NCBI RefSeq assembly: GCF_000743575.1
Contig: NZ_JQGC01000010.1
Coordinates: 1-64,000 of the forward strand
DNA: 64,000 nucleotides
Origin: Devosia riboflavina
Lineage (GTDB): Bacteria; Pseudomonadota; Alphaproteobacteria; Rhizobiales; Devosiaceae
Direction of reading: 5' to 3'
The notes beneath the pieces were generated by a model. That model searched no databases and was not told where the DNA came from. It was given only the letters and a program-made list of their open reading frames with translations. Shown piece after piece: positions 8,892 to 17,869 of the stretch; within the stretch, counting starts at the first letter, position 1, and every line of letters begins with the position of its first letter. Position numbers and translations under genes: made by a program.

Positions 8892-10253
8892 TTATTTCCC
8901 CTTGGCCGCCAGCTTGGCGGCCTTTTTCGCGAGCGCCAGTTCGCGCAGTTTGGGCGCATAGCCCGGCTTGGTTTCCTGCCGCGCCCGGCCAAAGGCCAGA
9001 GCGTCATCGGGCACGTCCTGCGTAATGACACTGCCCGAAGCGGTATAGGCACCATTGCCGATCGTCACCGGCGCCACCAGCGAGGCATTGGACCCGATAA
9101 AGGCATTGTCGCCGATAATGGTCTTGTCCTTGTTAACGCCATCATAGTTACAGGTGATGGTGCCCGCGCCGATATTGGTCTTTGAGCCAATCTCCGCATC
9201 GCCCAGATAGCTCAGGTGCCCCGCCTTGGTCCCGGCCCCGATCTTGGACTTCTTCACTTCGACGAAATTGCCCAGATGCACATCCGGCCCCAGCTCCGCG
9301 CCGCCCCGAATGCGTGCGAATGGCCCGATGGTAGCCCCCTCGCCGATCACCGCGTCCTCGATGTCGCAAAACGCCCGGATCTCGACATTGTCAGCGATTT
9401 TCACGCCCGGCCCAAAGACGACATTGGGAAAAATCGTCACATCGCGACCGATCTCCGTGTCCCACGAAAACCAGGTGGTCTTGGGATCGCGCAAGGTGAC
9501 GCCATTTTCCATGGCCTCAATCCGCTTGAATTCCTGGAACGTCGCCTCGGCCTCGGCCAGTTTTACGCGGTTGTCGACGCCAACCAGCTCATCCGCATCC
9601 GCCTCGATGAAATCGACGCGTTTCTTGTCCCCGGCCGCCAGTTCGATGGCGTCGGTCAGATAATATTCACCCTTGGCATTCTTGTTGTCGATCCGGTCGA
9701 TCACCGAACGCAGCGTGTCCCCTCGGAACCCGAGGATGCCGGAATTGCAGAGGCCAATCCTGCGCTCTTCCTCGGTCGCATCCTTGTGCTCGCGAATGGC
9801 CAGCACCCGGTTCCCCTCCGTCAACAGCCGGCCATAGCCGGTCGGATTGTCCGGCCGAAAACCGACCACCACGATATCGGCACCGCCATCGAGCCGCTCG
9901 GTGATCTCGGCAATCGTCTCGCGCGTCACCAGCGGCGTATCTGCATAGAGCACCAGAATATGCCCCGCCGCCGCCTCAAAAGCCGCCCGCGCCTGCTGCA
10001 CGGCATGCGCCGTGCCCTTGCGCTCCATCTGCTTGGAAATATGTGCATTCGCTTCGAACCGCGTCACCGCCTGTTCCACGGCCTCGTGGTTCGGCCCCAC
10101 GACGACGGCAATGGTCGATCCTGCCGCCTTGGCCGTCCGCAACACATGGCTGACGACCGGCAGGCCGCCGACAGAGTGCAAAACCTTGGGCACAGATGAC
10201 TTCATGCGCGTGCCCTCGCCGGCCGCAAGAATGATGGAAAGCAGTTCTGTCAT
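8892..10253 (-). CDS. glmU: Bifunctional UDP-GlcNAc pyrophosphorylase/GlcN-1-P acetyltransferase GlmU
   Basis: Catalyses the last two steps of UDP-GlcNAc synthesis. The 453-residue product has an N-terminal nucleotidyltransferase domain (IILAAGEGTRMKS) and a C-terminal left-handed beta-helix of hexapeptide repeats containing the acetyltransferase region (GNFVEVKKSKIG, AGHLSYLGDAEIG, IGAGTITCNYDG). The ATG at 10253 is preceded by GGAG at 8-nt spacing. A GTG three codons earlier is possible but has no better signal. Forms an operon with glmS. Confidence 0.96.
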   Translation of the reverse strand: MTELLSIILAAGEGTRMKSSVPKVLHSVGGLPVVSHVLRTAKAAGSTIAVVVGPNHEAVEQAVTRFEANAHISKQMERKGTAHAVQQARAAFEAAAGHILVLYADTPLVTRETIAEITERLDGGADIVVVGFRPDNPTGYGRLLTEGNRVLAIREHKDATEEERRIGLCNSGILGFRGDTLRSVIDRIDNKNAKGEYYLTDAIELAAGDKKRVDFIEADADELVGVDNRVKLAEAEATFQEFKRIEAMENGVTLRDPKTTWFSWDTEIGRDVTIFPNVVFGPGVKIADNVEIRAFCDIEDAVIGEGATIGPFARIRGGAELGPDVHLGNFVEVKKSKIGAGTKAGHLSYLGDAEIGSKTNIGAGTITCNYDGVNKDKTIIGDNAFIGSNASLVAPVTIGNGAYTASGSVITQDVPDDALAFGRARQETKPGYAPKLRELALAKKAAKLAAKGK

Positions 10254-10287
10254 CGCGGCCACTCCAGCTTGCCAGCTTCTTCTTCGC

Positions 10288-10342
10288 CCAATGCCACAAT
10301 TTTATGGCTGATGTCATTGGTGAATAGATAACCAATGCCACA
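10288..10342. promoter_or_regulatory. Repeated CCAATGCCACA boxes in a divergent promoter region
   Basis: The 104-bp gap between glmU (minus) and the SPOR-like gene (plus) contains two exact copies of CCAATGCCACA (10288-10298 and 10332-10342), 44 bp apart. A 7-bp inverted pair CATTGGT/ACCAATG (10315-10321 and 10331-10337) has the second copy as one arm. This looks like a regulator-binding arrangement shared by both directions; the regulator is unknown. Confidence 0.4.
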
Positions 10343-10357
10343 TTCTAATAGGGCGAA

Positions 10358-11149
10358 GTGCCCTTGATTCGTTGGGCAATCGAGGATGGACAATTGGTGC
10401 AGAATTCAGAACAGTTTCGGCAGTCGGACGTCACCGTCTGGGGAATAGCCGCGCTTGTCTGTACAGGGCTGGCCATTCTGGGCGCCAATATCGGCGGTCT
10501 CATCCCCTCTTCGGCCCTCAATGCTCTGCATTCGCCGCGAAACGACGCCGCCTCGCTCTCGCAATTGCGCCAGCAGGTTGCCGAGTTGCGAACAGAAACC
10601 GCACAATTGCGCCGCCAGAACGAGGTACTGACCACCCGCTTCTCGCTGCAAGAACAGTCCGGCAATGAAGTGGTCCGCCGCGTCGGCGCGCTGGAAGTCT
10701 CCATCCCCGCGCTCGCAGAAATGCGTCCTGCAACGGCCCCGATCGATCGTTCCGTTACCACGGCCTCGATCACCAATAATGCCGGGCAGCAGGTAGCAGC
10801 CGAAGGCGGCACCGTCGTCGTGCACCAGTCGCCGCTGCAACAGCCCCTGCCCGCGCCCATCGCCGTGCCGAGCGCGTCTTCGGGCGCCCAGGTCGGCTAT
10901 GCCGTCGCCGTCGGCGCAAGCTTCGCCAGTGGTCAGGCCGCCACGCAGTGGCACGATCTAGAAGTTCGCCTGGGCTCGCTGGTCATCGACATGTCGCCGC
11001 TGGTGACCGACGGCACCGGCGCCAATCAGCAGCGCCTGATCCTCGGCCCCATCGCTCAAATGTCTGAGGCGCGCGACCTCTGCCAGCGCCTGGAACAGAT
11101 GGAAATCGCCTGCTCGCCCACGAGCTTTGCCGGCGCGCCGATCAACTAG
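10358..11149 (+). CDS. Membrane-anchored coiled-coil protein with SPOR-like C-terminus
   Basis: Up to 263 residues: a short cytoplasmic N-terminus, one transmembrane helix (about residues 27-50, WGIAALVCTGLAILGANIGG), a coiled coil with the heptad-like LSQLRQQVAELRTETAQLRR (about 68-90), a low-complexity Ala/Pro/Gln linker, and a C-terminal domain in which RLILGPIAQMSEARDLCQRL fits the SPOR fold (peptidoglycan binding at division sites). SPOR identity is inferred from that pattern. The listed start is GTG at 10358; GTG at 10397, with GAGG upstream, is an alternative. Divergent from glmU, followed by tRNA-Lys. Confidence 0.7.
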   Translation: MPLIRWAIEDGQLVQNSEQFRQSDVTVWGIAALVCTGLAILGANIGGLIPSSALNALHSPRNDAASLSQLRQQVAELRTETAQLRRQNEVLTTRFSLQEQSGNEVVRRVGALEVSIPALAEMRPATAPIDRSVTTASITNNAGQQVAAEGGTVVVHQSPLQQPLPAPIAVPSASSGAQVGYAVAVGASFASGQAATQWHDLEVRLGSLVIDMSPLVTDGTGANQQRLILGPIAQMSEARDLCQRLEQMEIACSPTSFAGAPIN

Positions 11150-11195
11150 AGAGCAGCGCCTTCCCCAGCCTTGGACGGCCCCGGTGCAATATTGG

Positions 11196-11223
11196 TTGAC
11201 TCCGGGACCATCCTGACTATTTT
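11196..11223 (+). promoter_or_regulatory. Candidate promoter of tRNA-Lys
   Basis: TTGACT (11196-11201) and TATTTT (11218-11223) are separated by 16 bp, a reasonable sigma-70-type promoter about 55 nt upstream of the mature tRNA. The leader between them carries a perfect 7-bp hairpin, CCGCATG (11251-11257) with CATGCGG (11268-11274), six bases before the mature 5' end. Confidence 0.5.
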
Positions 11224-11279
11224 CCGCGCCAACGCCGCAGGGCGTTTGCACCGCATGTCTCCTAAGGCATGCGGGAGAT

Positions 11280-11354
11280 GCGCCGGTAGCTCAGTGGTAG
11301 AGCATTCGACTTTTAATCGAATGGTCGAGGGTTCGAACCCCTCCCGGCGTACCA
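11280..11354 (+). tRNA. tRNA-Lys (anticodon UUU)
   Basis: A complete cloverleaf of 75 nt with encoded CCA. The acceptor stem GCGCCGG pairs with CCGGCGU, beginning with a G-U pair; the D arm contains AGCTCAGTGGTAGAGC; the anticodon stem-loop has loop CTTTTAA with anticodon TTT; the T arm is GAGGG-TTCGAAC-CCCTC. Encoded on the plus strand and convergent with the ABC transporter gene. Confidence 0.97.
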
Positions 11355-11367
11355 CTCTTTCCCCAGA

Positions 11368-13104
11368 TCACCCGACAAGACCGAGTTGCTGCGCCGAGTG
11401 CAGCTTCGCATAGACGCCATTGCTGTTGAGCAGCGCATCATGCGCCCCCTGCTCGGCAATGCCGTTCTCCGTGAGAACGATGATGCGATGCGCATGGCGA
11501 ACCGTTGCCAGGCGATGCGCGATGATCAGCGTGGTGCGGCCCGACGACAGGTCATTGAGCGCCTGCTGGATCGCCGCCTCCGTCGCCGTATCCAGCGCCG
11601 AGGTCGCCTCATCGAGGATCAGGATCGGCGGGTTCTTCAGGAAAATACGCGCAATGGCCACGCGCTGCTTCTGCCCACCCGACAGTTTTACGCCGCGCTC
11701 GCCGACAACGGTGTCGAGTCCGGCCGGCAAGCCTGCGATCATCTCCTCAAGCCGCGCCCGGCGCGCCGCTTCCATAATCGCCTCATCGCTCGCGTCGAGA
11801 TCGCCATAGGCAATGTTCGAGCGCAGCGTGCCGCCAAACAGGAACACGTCCTGCTGCACCACGCCGATCTGCTTGCGCAGCGAGGCCTGGGTCATGTCGG
11901 CAATACCGATGCCGTCAATGCTGATCCGGCCCTCGGTGGTCTCATAGAATCGCGGCAGCAGCGAACAGAGCGTCGTCTTGCCCGCCCCTGAAGGGCCGAC
12001 GATGGCGACGGTTTCCCCCGCGGCGATATCGAGATTGACGTTGCGCAGCACCGTGCGCCCTTCGTCATAGGAGAAGGAAACGTCCTCGAAGCGGATATGC
12101 CCGTTTAGGCGCTCCACTTCGACCGCATTGGGGCTGTCGGCGATATCAGGCTCGGTGTCGATCAGATTGGCAAACCGGCGGAAGCCGGCAATGCCCTTGG
12201 GATAGCTTTCGAGCACCCCCGTGATCTTGTCGATCGGCCGCAGGAACACATCCACCAACAGCAGGAAGCTGACGAAACCGCCATAGGTCAGCTCGCCGAT
12301 CACCACCAGCCAGGCGCCGGCCATCATGATGACCAGTTGCACGATGCGGGTGGAAAGGAAGGTGATGAGCAGGCTCGCGGTCATGATCGCATAGGCCTGC
12401 AACTTGGTCTTGCGATAGGCGAGGTTATTGTCCTGAAACAGCCCGGATTCGTGCCCCTCATTGGCAAAGGCCTTCACCACGCGAATGCCGCCGATAGCGT
12501 CTTCGACGCGCACGTTGAAATCGCCGACCCGGCTGAACAGCTCCTGCCAGTTCCGCGTCATGCGCGAGCCATACCGCGTCACCAGCCAACTCATCACCGG
12601 CACCAACGCGATGGCGATTAACGCCAGCTTCCAATTGGTGAAGAACATCAACAGAAACGCGCCGATAAAGGTCATGACCGCGATGAACAGGTCTTCCGGA
12701 CCATGGTGCGCGATTTCGCCCACGTCCTCGAGATCTTTGGTCACATGGGTGATCAGGTGCCCGGTCTTGTGATTGTCGAAAAAGCGGAAGCTGAGCTTCT
12801 GCATATGGTCAAAGGCCTGCCGGCGCATGTCGGTTTCCATCGACACGCCGAGCACATGGCCGAAATAGTTGACGATCGCCTTGAGGCCGGCGCTGACCAC
12901 ATAAATGGCGAGCAGACCCGCACAGGCCGCCAGAATGAGCGAATAATTCGACTCCGGCAGCAGCGTGTCGATCACATAGGCGACCGCCAGCGGGAAGGCC
13001 AGTTCGAGCAGCCCGGCCAGAACGGCGCACCCGAAATCGAGAATGAACAGCCCCGTATAGGGGCGGTAGTAGGCGTAAAAGCGCTTAAGCATGGTTTGGC
13101 CCAT
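11368..13104 (-). CDS. ABC half-transporter, fused permease and ATPase
   Basis: A 578-residue exporter-type half-transporter that must dimerise: an N-terminal six-helix membrane domain (about 1-310), then a nucleotide-binding domain with Walker A GPSGAGKTT (about 370), signature LSGGQKQRVAIAR (about 474), Walker B ILILDEATSALD (about 494) and H-loop IIAHRLATVR. The pattern fits the MsbA/lipid or multidrug exporter group; the substrate cannot be read from sequence. TTG at 13107 and ATG at 13092 are alternative starts with similarly weak ribosome sites. Convergent with tRNA-Lys, divergent from the small frame at 13259. Confidence 0.9.
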   Translation of the reverse strand: MGQTMLKRFYAYYRPYTGLFILDFGCAVLAGLLELAFPLAVAYVIDTLLPESNYSLILAACAGLLAIYVVSAGLKAIVNYFGHVLGVSMETDMRRQAFDHMQKLSFRFFDNHKTGHLITHVTKDLEDVGEIAHHGPEDLFIAVMTFIGAFLLMFFTNWKLALIAIALVPVMSWLVTRYGSRMTRNWQELFSRVGDFNVRVEDAIGGIRVVKAFANEGHESGLFQDNNLAYRKTKLQAYAIMTASLLITFLSTRIVQLVIMMAGAWLVVIGELTYGGFVSFLLLVDVFLRPIDKITGVLESYPKGIAGFRRFANLIDTEPDIADSPNAVEVERLNGHIRFEDVSFSYDEGRTVLRNVNLDIAAGETVAIVGPSGAGKTTLCSLLPRFYETTEGRISIDGIGIADMTQASLRKQIGVVQQDVFLFGGTLRSNIAYGDLDASDEAIMEAARRARLEEMIAGLPAGLDTVVGERGVKLSGGQKQRVAIARIFLKNPPILILDEATSALDTATEAAIQQALNDLSSGRTTLIIAHRLATVRHAHRIIVLTENGIAEQGAHDALLNSNGVYAKLHSAQQLGLVG

Positions 13105-13148
13105 CAAGAAGGATACTGGCCGCGATGGTCGGCCGGTAGAGATAACTA

Positions 13149-13161
13149 GACTAATTTAGTC
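13149..13161. promoter_or_regulatory. Palindrome upstream of the ABC transporter gene
   Basis: GACTAA-T-TTAGTC is a perfect 6-bp inverted repeat around one base, in an unusually AT-rich patch 45 nt upstream of the transporter start. It is a candidate operator. A second inverted pair, GGCAACGT (13177-13184) and ACGTTGCC (13204-13211), follows it. The rest of this 367-bp gap holds only the small frame at 13259. Confidence 0.35.
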
Positions 13162-13258
13162 ATATTTTTCGTCTGTGGCAACGTGCCCAAGGCCGCCGTC
13201 TTGACGTTGCCATACGACTTAGGCATGACCCCGGCAACGCTGTTTCCGACATGACCTC

Positions 13259-13414
13259 ATGCCAAGCTCTTCCACCGACATCGACCCCTATGCCGAGCTC
13301 GACAATCGAGCCGATGCTGCAGAGCTGTCGGAAGAATTTCGCATGCCCGTGGCGGTCCGCCGGCGCCGTCCACCCAGCAGAATTCTGACCCAGCCCGGTC
13401 GTCGCCGCCTGTGA
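13259..13414 (+). CDS. Possible small protein of 51 residues
   Basis: An open frame starting MPSSSTDIDPYAELDNRADA and ending in an Arg/Pro-rich tail (AVRRRRPPSR...GRRRL). The N-terminal half is acidic, the C-terminal half strongly basic. Third-position GC is in the range of real genes, but there is no clear ribosome site and I recognise no family. It precedes the membrane protein gene at 13475 on the same strand. Low-confidence call. Confidence 0.3.
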   Translation: MPSSSTDIDPYAELDNRADAAELSEEFRMPVAVRRRRPPSRILTQPGRRRL

Positions 13415-13474
13415 CGGCTGTCAGAATCGGGCCGGCGAACTCATACTAAAACCCCAGCATCGTGAGGAGGCGAC

Positions 13475-14002
13475 GTGTCTCAGGATACCATGGACCTGCT
13501 GAAAGTCCTCGCAGCGGTCTTGCTCGTCTTCGCGGCCTCAACCCTTGCCATGCTCTACGTCATCTTACTAATGGCGCAATATGGGGCAAACCTGCCCATG
13601 GTCGGCGCCGTGCCGCTCTTCGCGCCGCCGGAGCTGATCCCGCTGCTCGCCCAGAATCAGGTCTTTGCGACCCTCGCCGCCGTGCATGTCACCGCCACGG
13701 GCATCGCGCTCGCCCTCACCAGCAATACCATCGACATGGCGCTGCTGATCACCGCCAAGGCCGTCACGGTCGTCATCACCTCGCTCATCGGCTTTGCCGG
13801 CGGGCACATGATCTATCTGCAGCTCAATGAAAACACACCGCTGACGGCATCAGGCATCGCCCCGGCGCTGATCGCGCTGGTCGGGTATTTCCTGCTCTCG
13901 ACGGCGCTGAGCGTCCCCGCCTTGCGCCAGCTCGGCAACCTGCGCTTCGTCATTGCGGTCGGCGCTGTGTTGATCGGCCCGATGCTGCTGGTGTGGCTTT
14001 AG
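13475..14002 (+). CDS. Integral membrane protein of unknown function
   Basis: 175 residues, begun by GTG with a strong ribosome site (AGGAGG four bases upstream). About five hydrophobic segments are visible: residues 9-33 (LKVLAAVLLVFAAST...), 60-82, 88-112, 124-146 and 152-174. I recognise no catalytic or transport motif. It may stand alone or be co-transcribed with the small frame upstream. It ends just before a REP-like element and convergently to map. Confidence 0.8.
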   Translation: MSQDTMDLLKVLAAVLLVFAASTLAMLYVILLMAQYGANLPMVGAVPLFAPPELIPLLAQNQVFATLAAVHVTATGIALALTSNTIDMALLITAKAVTVVITSLIGFAGGHMIYLQLNENTPLTASGIAPALIALVGYFLLSTALSVPALRQLGNLRFVIAVGAVLIGPMLLVWL

Positions 14003-14013
14003 AGAAACCCGCT

Positions 14014-14100
14014 CCCGTCGTCATTGCCGGGCTTGTCCCGGCAATCCATCTCGCCTCCGCATGGACCACCGGGACAAGCCCGGTGGTGACGACGAACGGG
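14014..14100. repeat. REP-like palindromic element, full copy
   Basis: Two hairpins, TTGCCGGGCTTGTCCCGGCAA and CCACCGGGACAAGCCCGGTGG, enclosed by an outer pair (CCGTCGTCA ... TGACGACG). It is the most complete member of a family recurring in this window at 19258, 26287 and 37042, always between genes and here between convergent genes. Such elements may terminate or stabilise transcripts. Confidence 0.85.
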
Positions 14101-14104
14101 AAAA

Positions 14105-14860
14105 TTAAGCCGCCAACGTCACCACGATCGCGCCCTTGGGCGTCGCAACCACCGTGTGCTCATACTGCACGCAAGGTGCCATCGGGTCGGCAACCAGCGT
14201 CCATTCGTCGTCTTCGCTCTTCTGCGCCGCAAACTGGCCACCCATCGACAGGAACGGCTCGATGGTGAACACCAGCCCATTGCCGATCTTGCGACGCTCC
14301 GACCGATCCGGCCAGGTCGGGATTTCGCCCGGCTCGTCATGCAGGCTATCGCCCACGCCATGGCTGGCGAGATTCCGGATCAGCGTATAGCCGCCCTTCT
14401 TGGCCACCTTGCCGATGGCCGTGCCGATATCGGCCAGCGGCGCCCCAGCCTTCACCGCATTGATCCCGGCCCACATCGCCTTCTTGCCATCGCGGCACAA
14501 GGCATCGAGCCGCTTGTCGCCCTTGCCGAGGATGTAGCTGGCGCCACAATCGGCAAAGACCCCGTTCAGCTCCGCCGACACGTCGATATTGACGAGATCG
14601 CCCTCATGCAGCACCCGGTCGCCCGGAATGCCATGCGCGATCTCCTCGTTCACCGAAATGCAGGTCGTCCCCGGAAAATCATAGGTCACGATAGGCGCCG
14701 ACAACGCCCCGTGCTCGGCCAGGATTTTGGCGCCGATCTCGTCGAGTTCCAGCGTCGTCATGCCCGGTCGCATGGCCGCGGCCATGGCGTCACGCGCCAC
14801 GGCGCAGATTCGGCCGATTGCCTTGAGTTTTTCCAGCTGCTCGTCGGTGGTGATGGTCAA
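14105..14860 (-). CDS. map: Type I methionine aminopeptidase
   Basis: Removes the initiator Met from nascent cytosolic proteins. The 251-residue product carries all five metal ligands of the family: Asp93 (NIDVSAELNG), Asp104 (VFADCGASY), His167 (ASHGVG), Glu201 (FTIEPF) and Glu234 (YEHTVV), plus the substrate-contacting His75 (EIAHGIPGD). The N-terminus lacks the zinc-binding extension, as in bacterial type Ia enzymes. It begins 3 nt after the pgi stop and is probably co-transcribed with it. Confidence 0.96.
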   Translation of the reverse strand: MTITTDEQLEKLKAIGRICAVARDAMAAAMRPGMTTLELDEIGAKILAEHGALSAPIVTYDFPGTTCISVNEEIAHGIPGDRVLHEGDLVNIDVSAELNGVFADCGASYILGKGDKRLDALCRDGKKAMWAGINAVKAGAPLADIGTAIGKVAKKGGYTLIRNLASHGVGDSLHDEPGEIPTWPDRSERRKIGNGLVFTIEPFLSMGGQFAAQKSEDDEWTLVADPMAPCVQYEHTVVATPKGAIVVTLAA

Positions 14861-14863
14861 TGA

Positions 14864-16504
14864 TCAGGCCTTGTTGGCGAGGTAGAACTTCAGCAGACCC
14901 TGAGTGGAGCTATCATGCCCCTCCCCGCTCTGCTCTCCCTGAACCTTTGGCAGCAGCGCCTTGGCGAGCTGCTTGCCCAGTTCAACGCCCCACTGGTCGT
15001 AGGAATTGACGTTCCAGATGACACCCTGCACGAACACCTTGTGCTCATAGAGCGCAACGAGCGAGCCCAGCAATTCCGGCGTCAACTGCTTGTAGAACAG
15101 CGTGTTGCTGGGACGATTGCCCGGGAACACCTTGTGCGGCGTCAACGCCTTGATCTGATCCTTGTCGAGGCCCTGCGCCTTGAGCTCAGCCACAACCTCT
15201 TCCTCGGTCTTCCCAAGCATCAGCGCTTCGGACTGCGCCAAGACGTTAGCAACCAGCTTGTCGTGATGCGGCGGCAGCTTTTCATGCGGCTGCGCGGCAA
15301 TCAGGAAGTCCGCCGGGATCACGTCCGTGCCCTGATGGATGAGCTGGTAGAACGCATGCTGCCCATTGGTGCCCGGCTCGCCCCAGACGATCGGCCCCGT
15401 CGACCAGCCCACCGGCTTGCCGTTGAGGGTAACGGATTTGCCGTTCGATTCCATATCCTGCTGCTGCAGATAGGCCGGGAAGCGGCTCAGCCGCTGGTCA
15501 TAAGGCAGCACGGCATGGGTCGAAAAACCCCAGGCATTGCGATACCAGACCCCGAGCAAGCCCATGATCACCGGCAGATTGCTTTCCAGCGGCGTTTCGA
15601 GGAAATGCCGATCCATCGCATCGGCGCCGGCGAGAAACTTCGCAAAGTTGTCGTAGCCGACAGCCAGCGCCACCGGCAGGCCGATAGCCGACCACACCGA
15701 ATAGCGGCCGCCAACCCAGTCCCAGAAGCCGAAAATCCGGTCTTCGCGAATACCAAACTTGGCACAGGCCTCGATATTGGTCGAAACGGCCGCAAAGTGG
15801 TTCGGCACCGCCTCTTCGCCCAGCGCGCCAGCCAGCCACTTCCGGGCCGAATGGGCATTGGTCATCGTCTCGTCGGTCGTAAACGTCTTCGAGGCAATGA
15901 TGAATAGCGTTTTGGCCGGATCGAGCCACTTCAAGATGTCATGGATATGCGCACCATCGACATTAGAGACGTAGTGCGCGCGAAGGTCCGGCCGCGTGTA
16001 GGGCGCCAGCGCCAGCGTCACCATCACCGGGCCGAGATCCGACCCGCCAATGCCGATATTGACCACATCGGTGATCTGCTCGCCGCCATGGCCGCGGATT
16101 TCGCCTGACCGCACCGCATTGGTGTAATGCTCGATAGCCTTCAGCACCGCCCGCACGTCGGGCATCACGTCCTTGCCATCCACCTCGACCGGCTTGTCGC
16201 CCTGGTAGCGCAGCGCCATGTGCATCACGGCGCGGTCTTCGGTGATGTTGATATGCTCGCCTTCGCACATCTGCGCGCGGCGCTCCTCGACGCCGGCAGC
16301 GCGCGCCAGGTCGAACAGCGCGGTCATCACCTCTTCGTCGATCCGGTTCTTCGAATAATCAAGAAGGATATCGGCGCCGCTGGCCGAAAAGCGCTGGAAG
16401 CGGTTCGGGTCTTCCGCGAACAGCAGCCGCATCGGCTGGCCCTCGATTGCCTTCTTGAGCTTGCCCAGCGTTTCGAACCCGGCCTTACGCCCAGACTTAG
16501 CCAT
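14864..16504 (-). CDS. pgi: Glucose-6-phosphate isomerase
   Basis: Interconverts glucose-6-phosphate and fructose-6-phosphate; its product also feeds GlmS, encoded nearby. At 546 residues it is the usual length. Visible signatures are [32 protein letters not shown], the active-site region [19 protein letters not shown] and the C-terminal [15 protein letters not shown] with the catalytic Lys. Upstream lies a 141-bp palindrome separating it from tgt on the same strand; downstream is map. Confidence 0.97.
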   Translation of the reverse strand: MAKSGRKAGFETLGKLKKAIEGQPMRLLFAEDPNRFQRFSASGADILLDYSKNRIDEEVMTALFDLARAAGVEERRAQMCEGEHINITEDRAVMHMALRYQGDKPVEVDGKDVMPDVRAVLKAIEHYTNAVRSGEIRGHGGEQITDVVNIGIGGSDLGPVMVTLALAPYTRPDLRAHYVSNVDGAHIHDILKWLDPAKTLFIIASKTFTTDETMTNAHSARKWLAGALGEEAVPNHFAAVSTNIEACAKFGIREDRIFGFWDWVGGRYSVWSAIGLPVALAVGYDNFAKFLAGADAMDRHFLETPLESNLPVIMGLLGVWYRNAWGFSTHAVLPYDQRLSRFPAYLQQQDMESNGKSVTLNGKPVGWSTGPIVWGEPGTNGQHAFYQLIHQGTDVIPADFLIAAQPHEKLPPHHDKLVANVLAQSEALMLGKTEEEVVAELKAQGLDKDQIKALTPHKVFPGNRPSNTLFYKQLTPELLGSLVALYEHKVFVQGVIWNVNSYDQWGVELGKQLAKALLPKVQGEQSGEGHDSSTQGLLKFYLANKA

Positions 16505-16531
16505 CAGCTTATTCTCCCGAGGAAATTTTTA

Positions 16532-16672
16532 GGTGTGTGAGGGATCAGGTCAGGTCTGAGCGAAAACGGTAGTTTTCGAGAACCGGACCGGAACGTACAC
16601 TATGGTACGTGAGGACCGGAAGCGCAGAAAACTGCGGTTTGCAGCCAGACATCACCTGATCCCTCACATACC
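16532..16672. repeat. 141-bp near-perfect palindrome between tgt and pgi
   Basis: The 19-bp ends (16532-16550 and 16654-16672) match as inverted repeats at 18 positions. The symmetry continues inwards: GTCTG.../...CAGAC, AGTTTTC.../...GAAAACT, CCGG blocks, and a centre with ACGTAC (16593-16598) and GTACGT (16605-16610). Both pairs share the same midpoint near 16602. It begins directly after the tgt stop and ends 28 nt before the pgi start. As RNA it would form one long hairpin; as DNA it looks like a small non-coding palindromic insertion. Confidence 0.85.
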
Positions 16673-17812
16673 TTAGAGGACCGGCAGATCGCCGGCAGCC
16701 CATGCGGCGCGCGTTTCGGCCGCAAAGTCGGCCATGCGGCCGGCTTCGATAGCCGCCCGCGTGCCCGCGGTCAGCTCTTGATAATAGGCAAGGTTGATCT
16801 GCGAAAGGACCATGGCACCCAAAATCTCTTCCGTCCTTACCAGATGGTGGAGATAGGCCCGGCTCCAGCGCCGGCAATTGGGATTGGGCGACGCTTCGTC
16901 GAGCGGACGATGGTCATCCTTGTGCCGCGCATTCTTCAGATTGATGACACCGAAGCGCGTATAGGCATGGCCATGGCGACCCGCACGGGTCGGATGCACG
17001 CAGTCGAACATATCGACCCCGCGCTCAATGCCGCCCAGAATATCGTCCGGCTTGCCCACGCCCATCAGATAGCGCGGCCGATCCGTCGGCAGTTCCGGCG
17101 TGATCTCCGAAAGTACGCGGAACATGACGTCCTGCGGCTCACCCACGGCCAAGCCACCGATGGAATAACCGTCAAACCCGATCGACTTCAGCCCCGCCGC
17201 CGACTTGGCCCGCAATTCGGCATCATCGCCACCCTGCACGATCCCGAACAGAGCCCGGTTCTGCTGGTTGTTGAACGCGGTTTTGGAGCGATCCGCCCAG
17301 CGCAGCGACAATTCCATCGCCCGCTCGATTTCCTTGCGCTCGGCCGGCAGTGCAATGCACTCGTCGAGCTGCATGATGATGTCGCTATCGAGCAGCGTCT
17401 GGATTTCGATCGACCGCTCGGGCGTCAGTTCATAGGCCGAGCCATCGATATGCGATTTGAAGGTCACGCCCTTTTCGGTGAGCTTCCGCAGCTTTGCGAG
17501 GGACATGACCTGAAACCCGCCGCTATCGGTCAGGATCGGCCGCTGCCAGTCCATGAAATCATGGAGCCCGCCAAGCGAAGCCACGCGCTCCGCACCCGGC
17601 CGCAGCATCAGGTGATAGGTGTTCCCAAGCAGAATATCGGCGCCGGTCTCGCGCACCTGCTCGGGATACATGGCTTTCACGGTGCCAGCCGTGCCCACCG
17701 GCATGAAGGCCGGTGTATTGATCTCGCCCCGCGGCGTGTCGATGCGGCCGCGCCGCGCCGCGCCATCGGTTGCGAGAAGGGAAAAGGTGACCTGTTTCGT
17801 CGTCGTGCTCAT
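16673..17812 (-). CDS. tgt: Queuine tRNA-ribosyltransferase
   Basis: Exchanges guanine-34 for preQ1 in GUN-anticodon tRNAs. The 379-residue product has catalytic residues Asp96 (LTDSGGFQ) and nucleophile Asp270 ([18 protein letters not shown]). The C-terminal zinc site looks degenerate: aligned to E. coli Cys302, Cys304, Cys307 and His333, this protein has Ser308, Asn310, Cys313 and Ile339. From recall, other Hyphomicrobiales enzymes also depart from the four-ligand pattern. queA, the next queuosine step, lies 2.2 kb upstream, separated by mscS, a secreted protein gene and exoD. Confidence 0.95.
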   Translation of the reverse strand: MSTTTKQVTFSLLATDGAARRGRIDTPRGEINTPAFMPVGTAGTVKAMYPEQVRETGADILLGNTYHLMLRPGAERVASLGGLHDFMDWQRPILTDSGGFQVMSLAKLRKLTEKGVTFKSHIDGSAYELTPERSIEIQTLLDSDIIMQLDECIALPAERKEIERAMELSLRWADRSKTAFNNQQNRALFGIVQGGDDAELRAKSAAGLKSIGFDGYSIGGLAVGEPQDVMFRVLSEITPELPTDRPRYLMGVGKPDDILGGIERGVDMFDCVHPTRAGRHGHAYTRFGVINLKNARHKDDHRPLDEASPNPNCRRWSRAYLHHLVRTEEILGAMVLSQINLAYYQELTAGTRAAIEAGRMADFAAETRAAWAAGDLPVL

Positions 17813-17869
17813 GGGCCGGGTTTCTAGCGGGTTGCCCCGCCAGAATAAAGGGCCCCGGCCACGAAAGCT

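Noticed and set aside
13259..14002. Small frame plus membrane protein as a toxin-antitoxin pair
   Set aside because: No family match, the 175-residue multi-helix protein is too large for a typical type I/II toxin, and there is a 60-nt gap without overlap.
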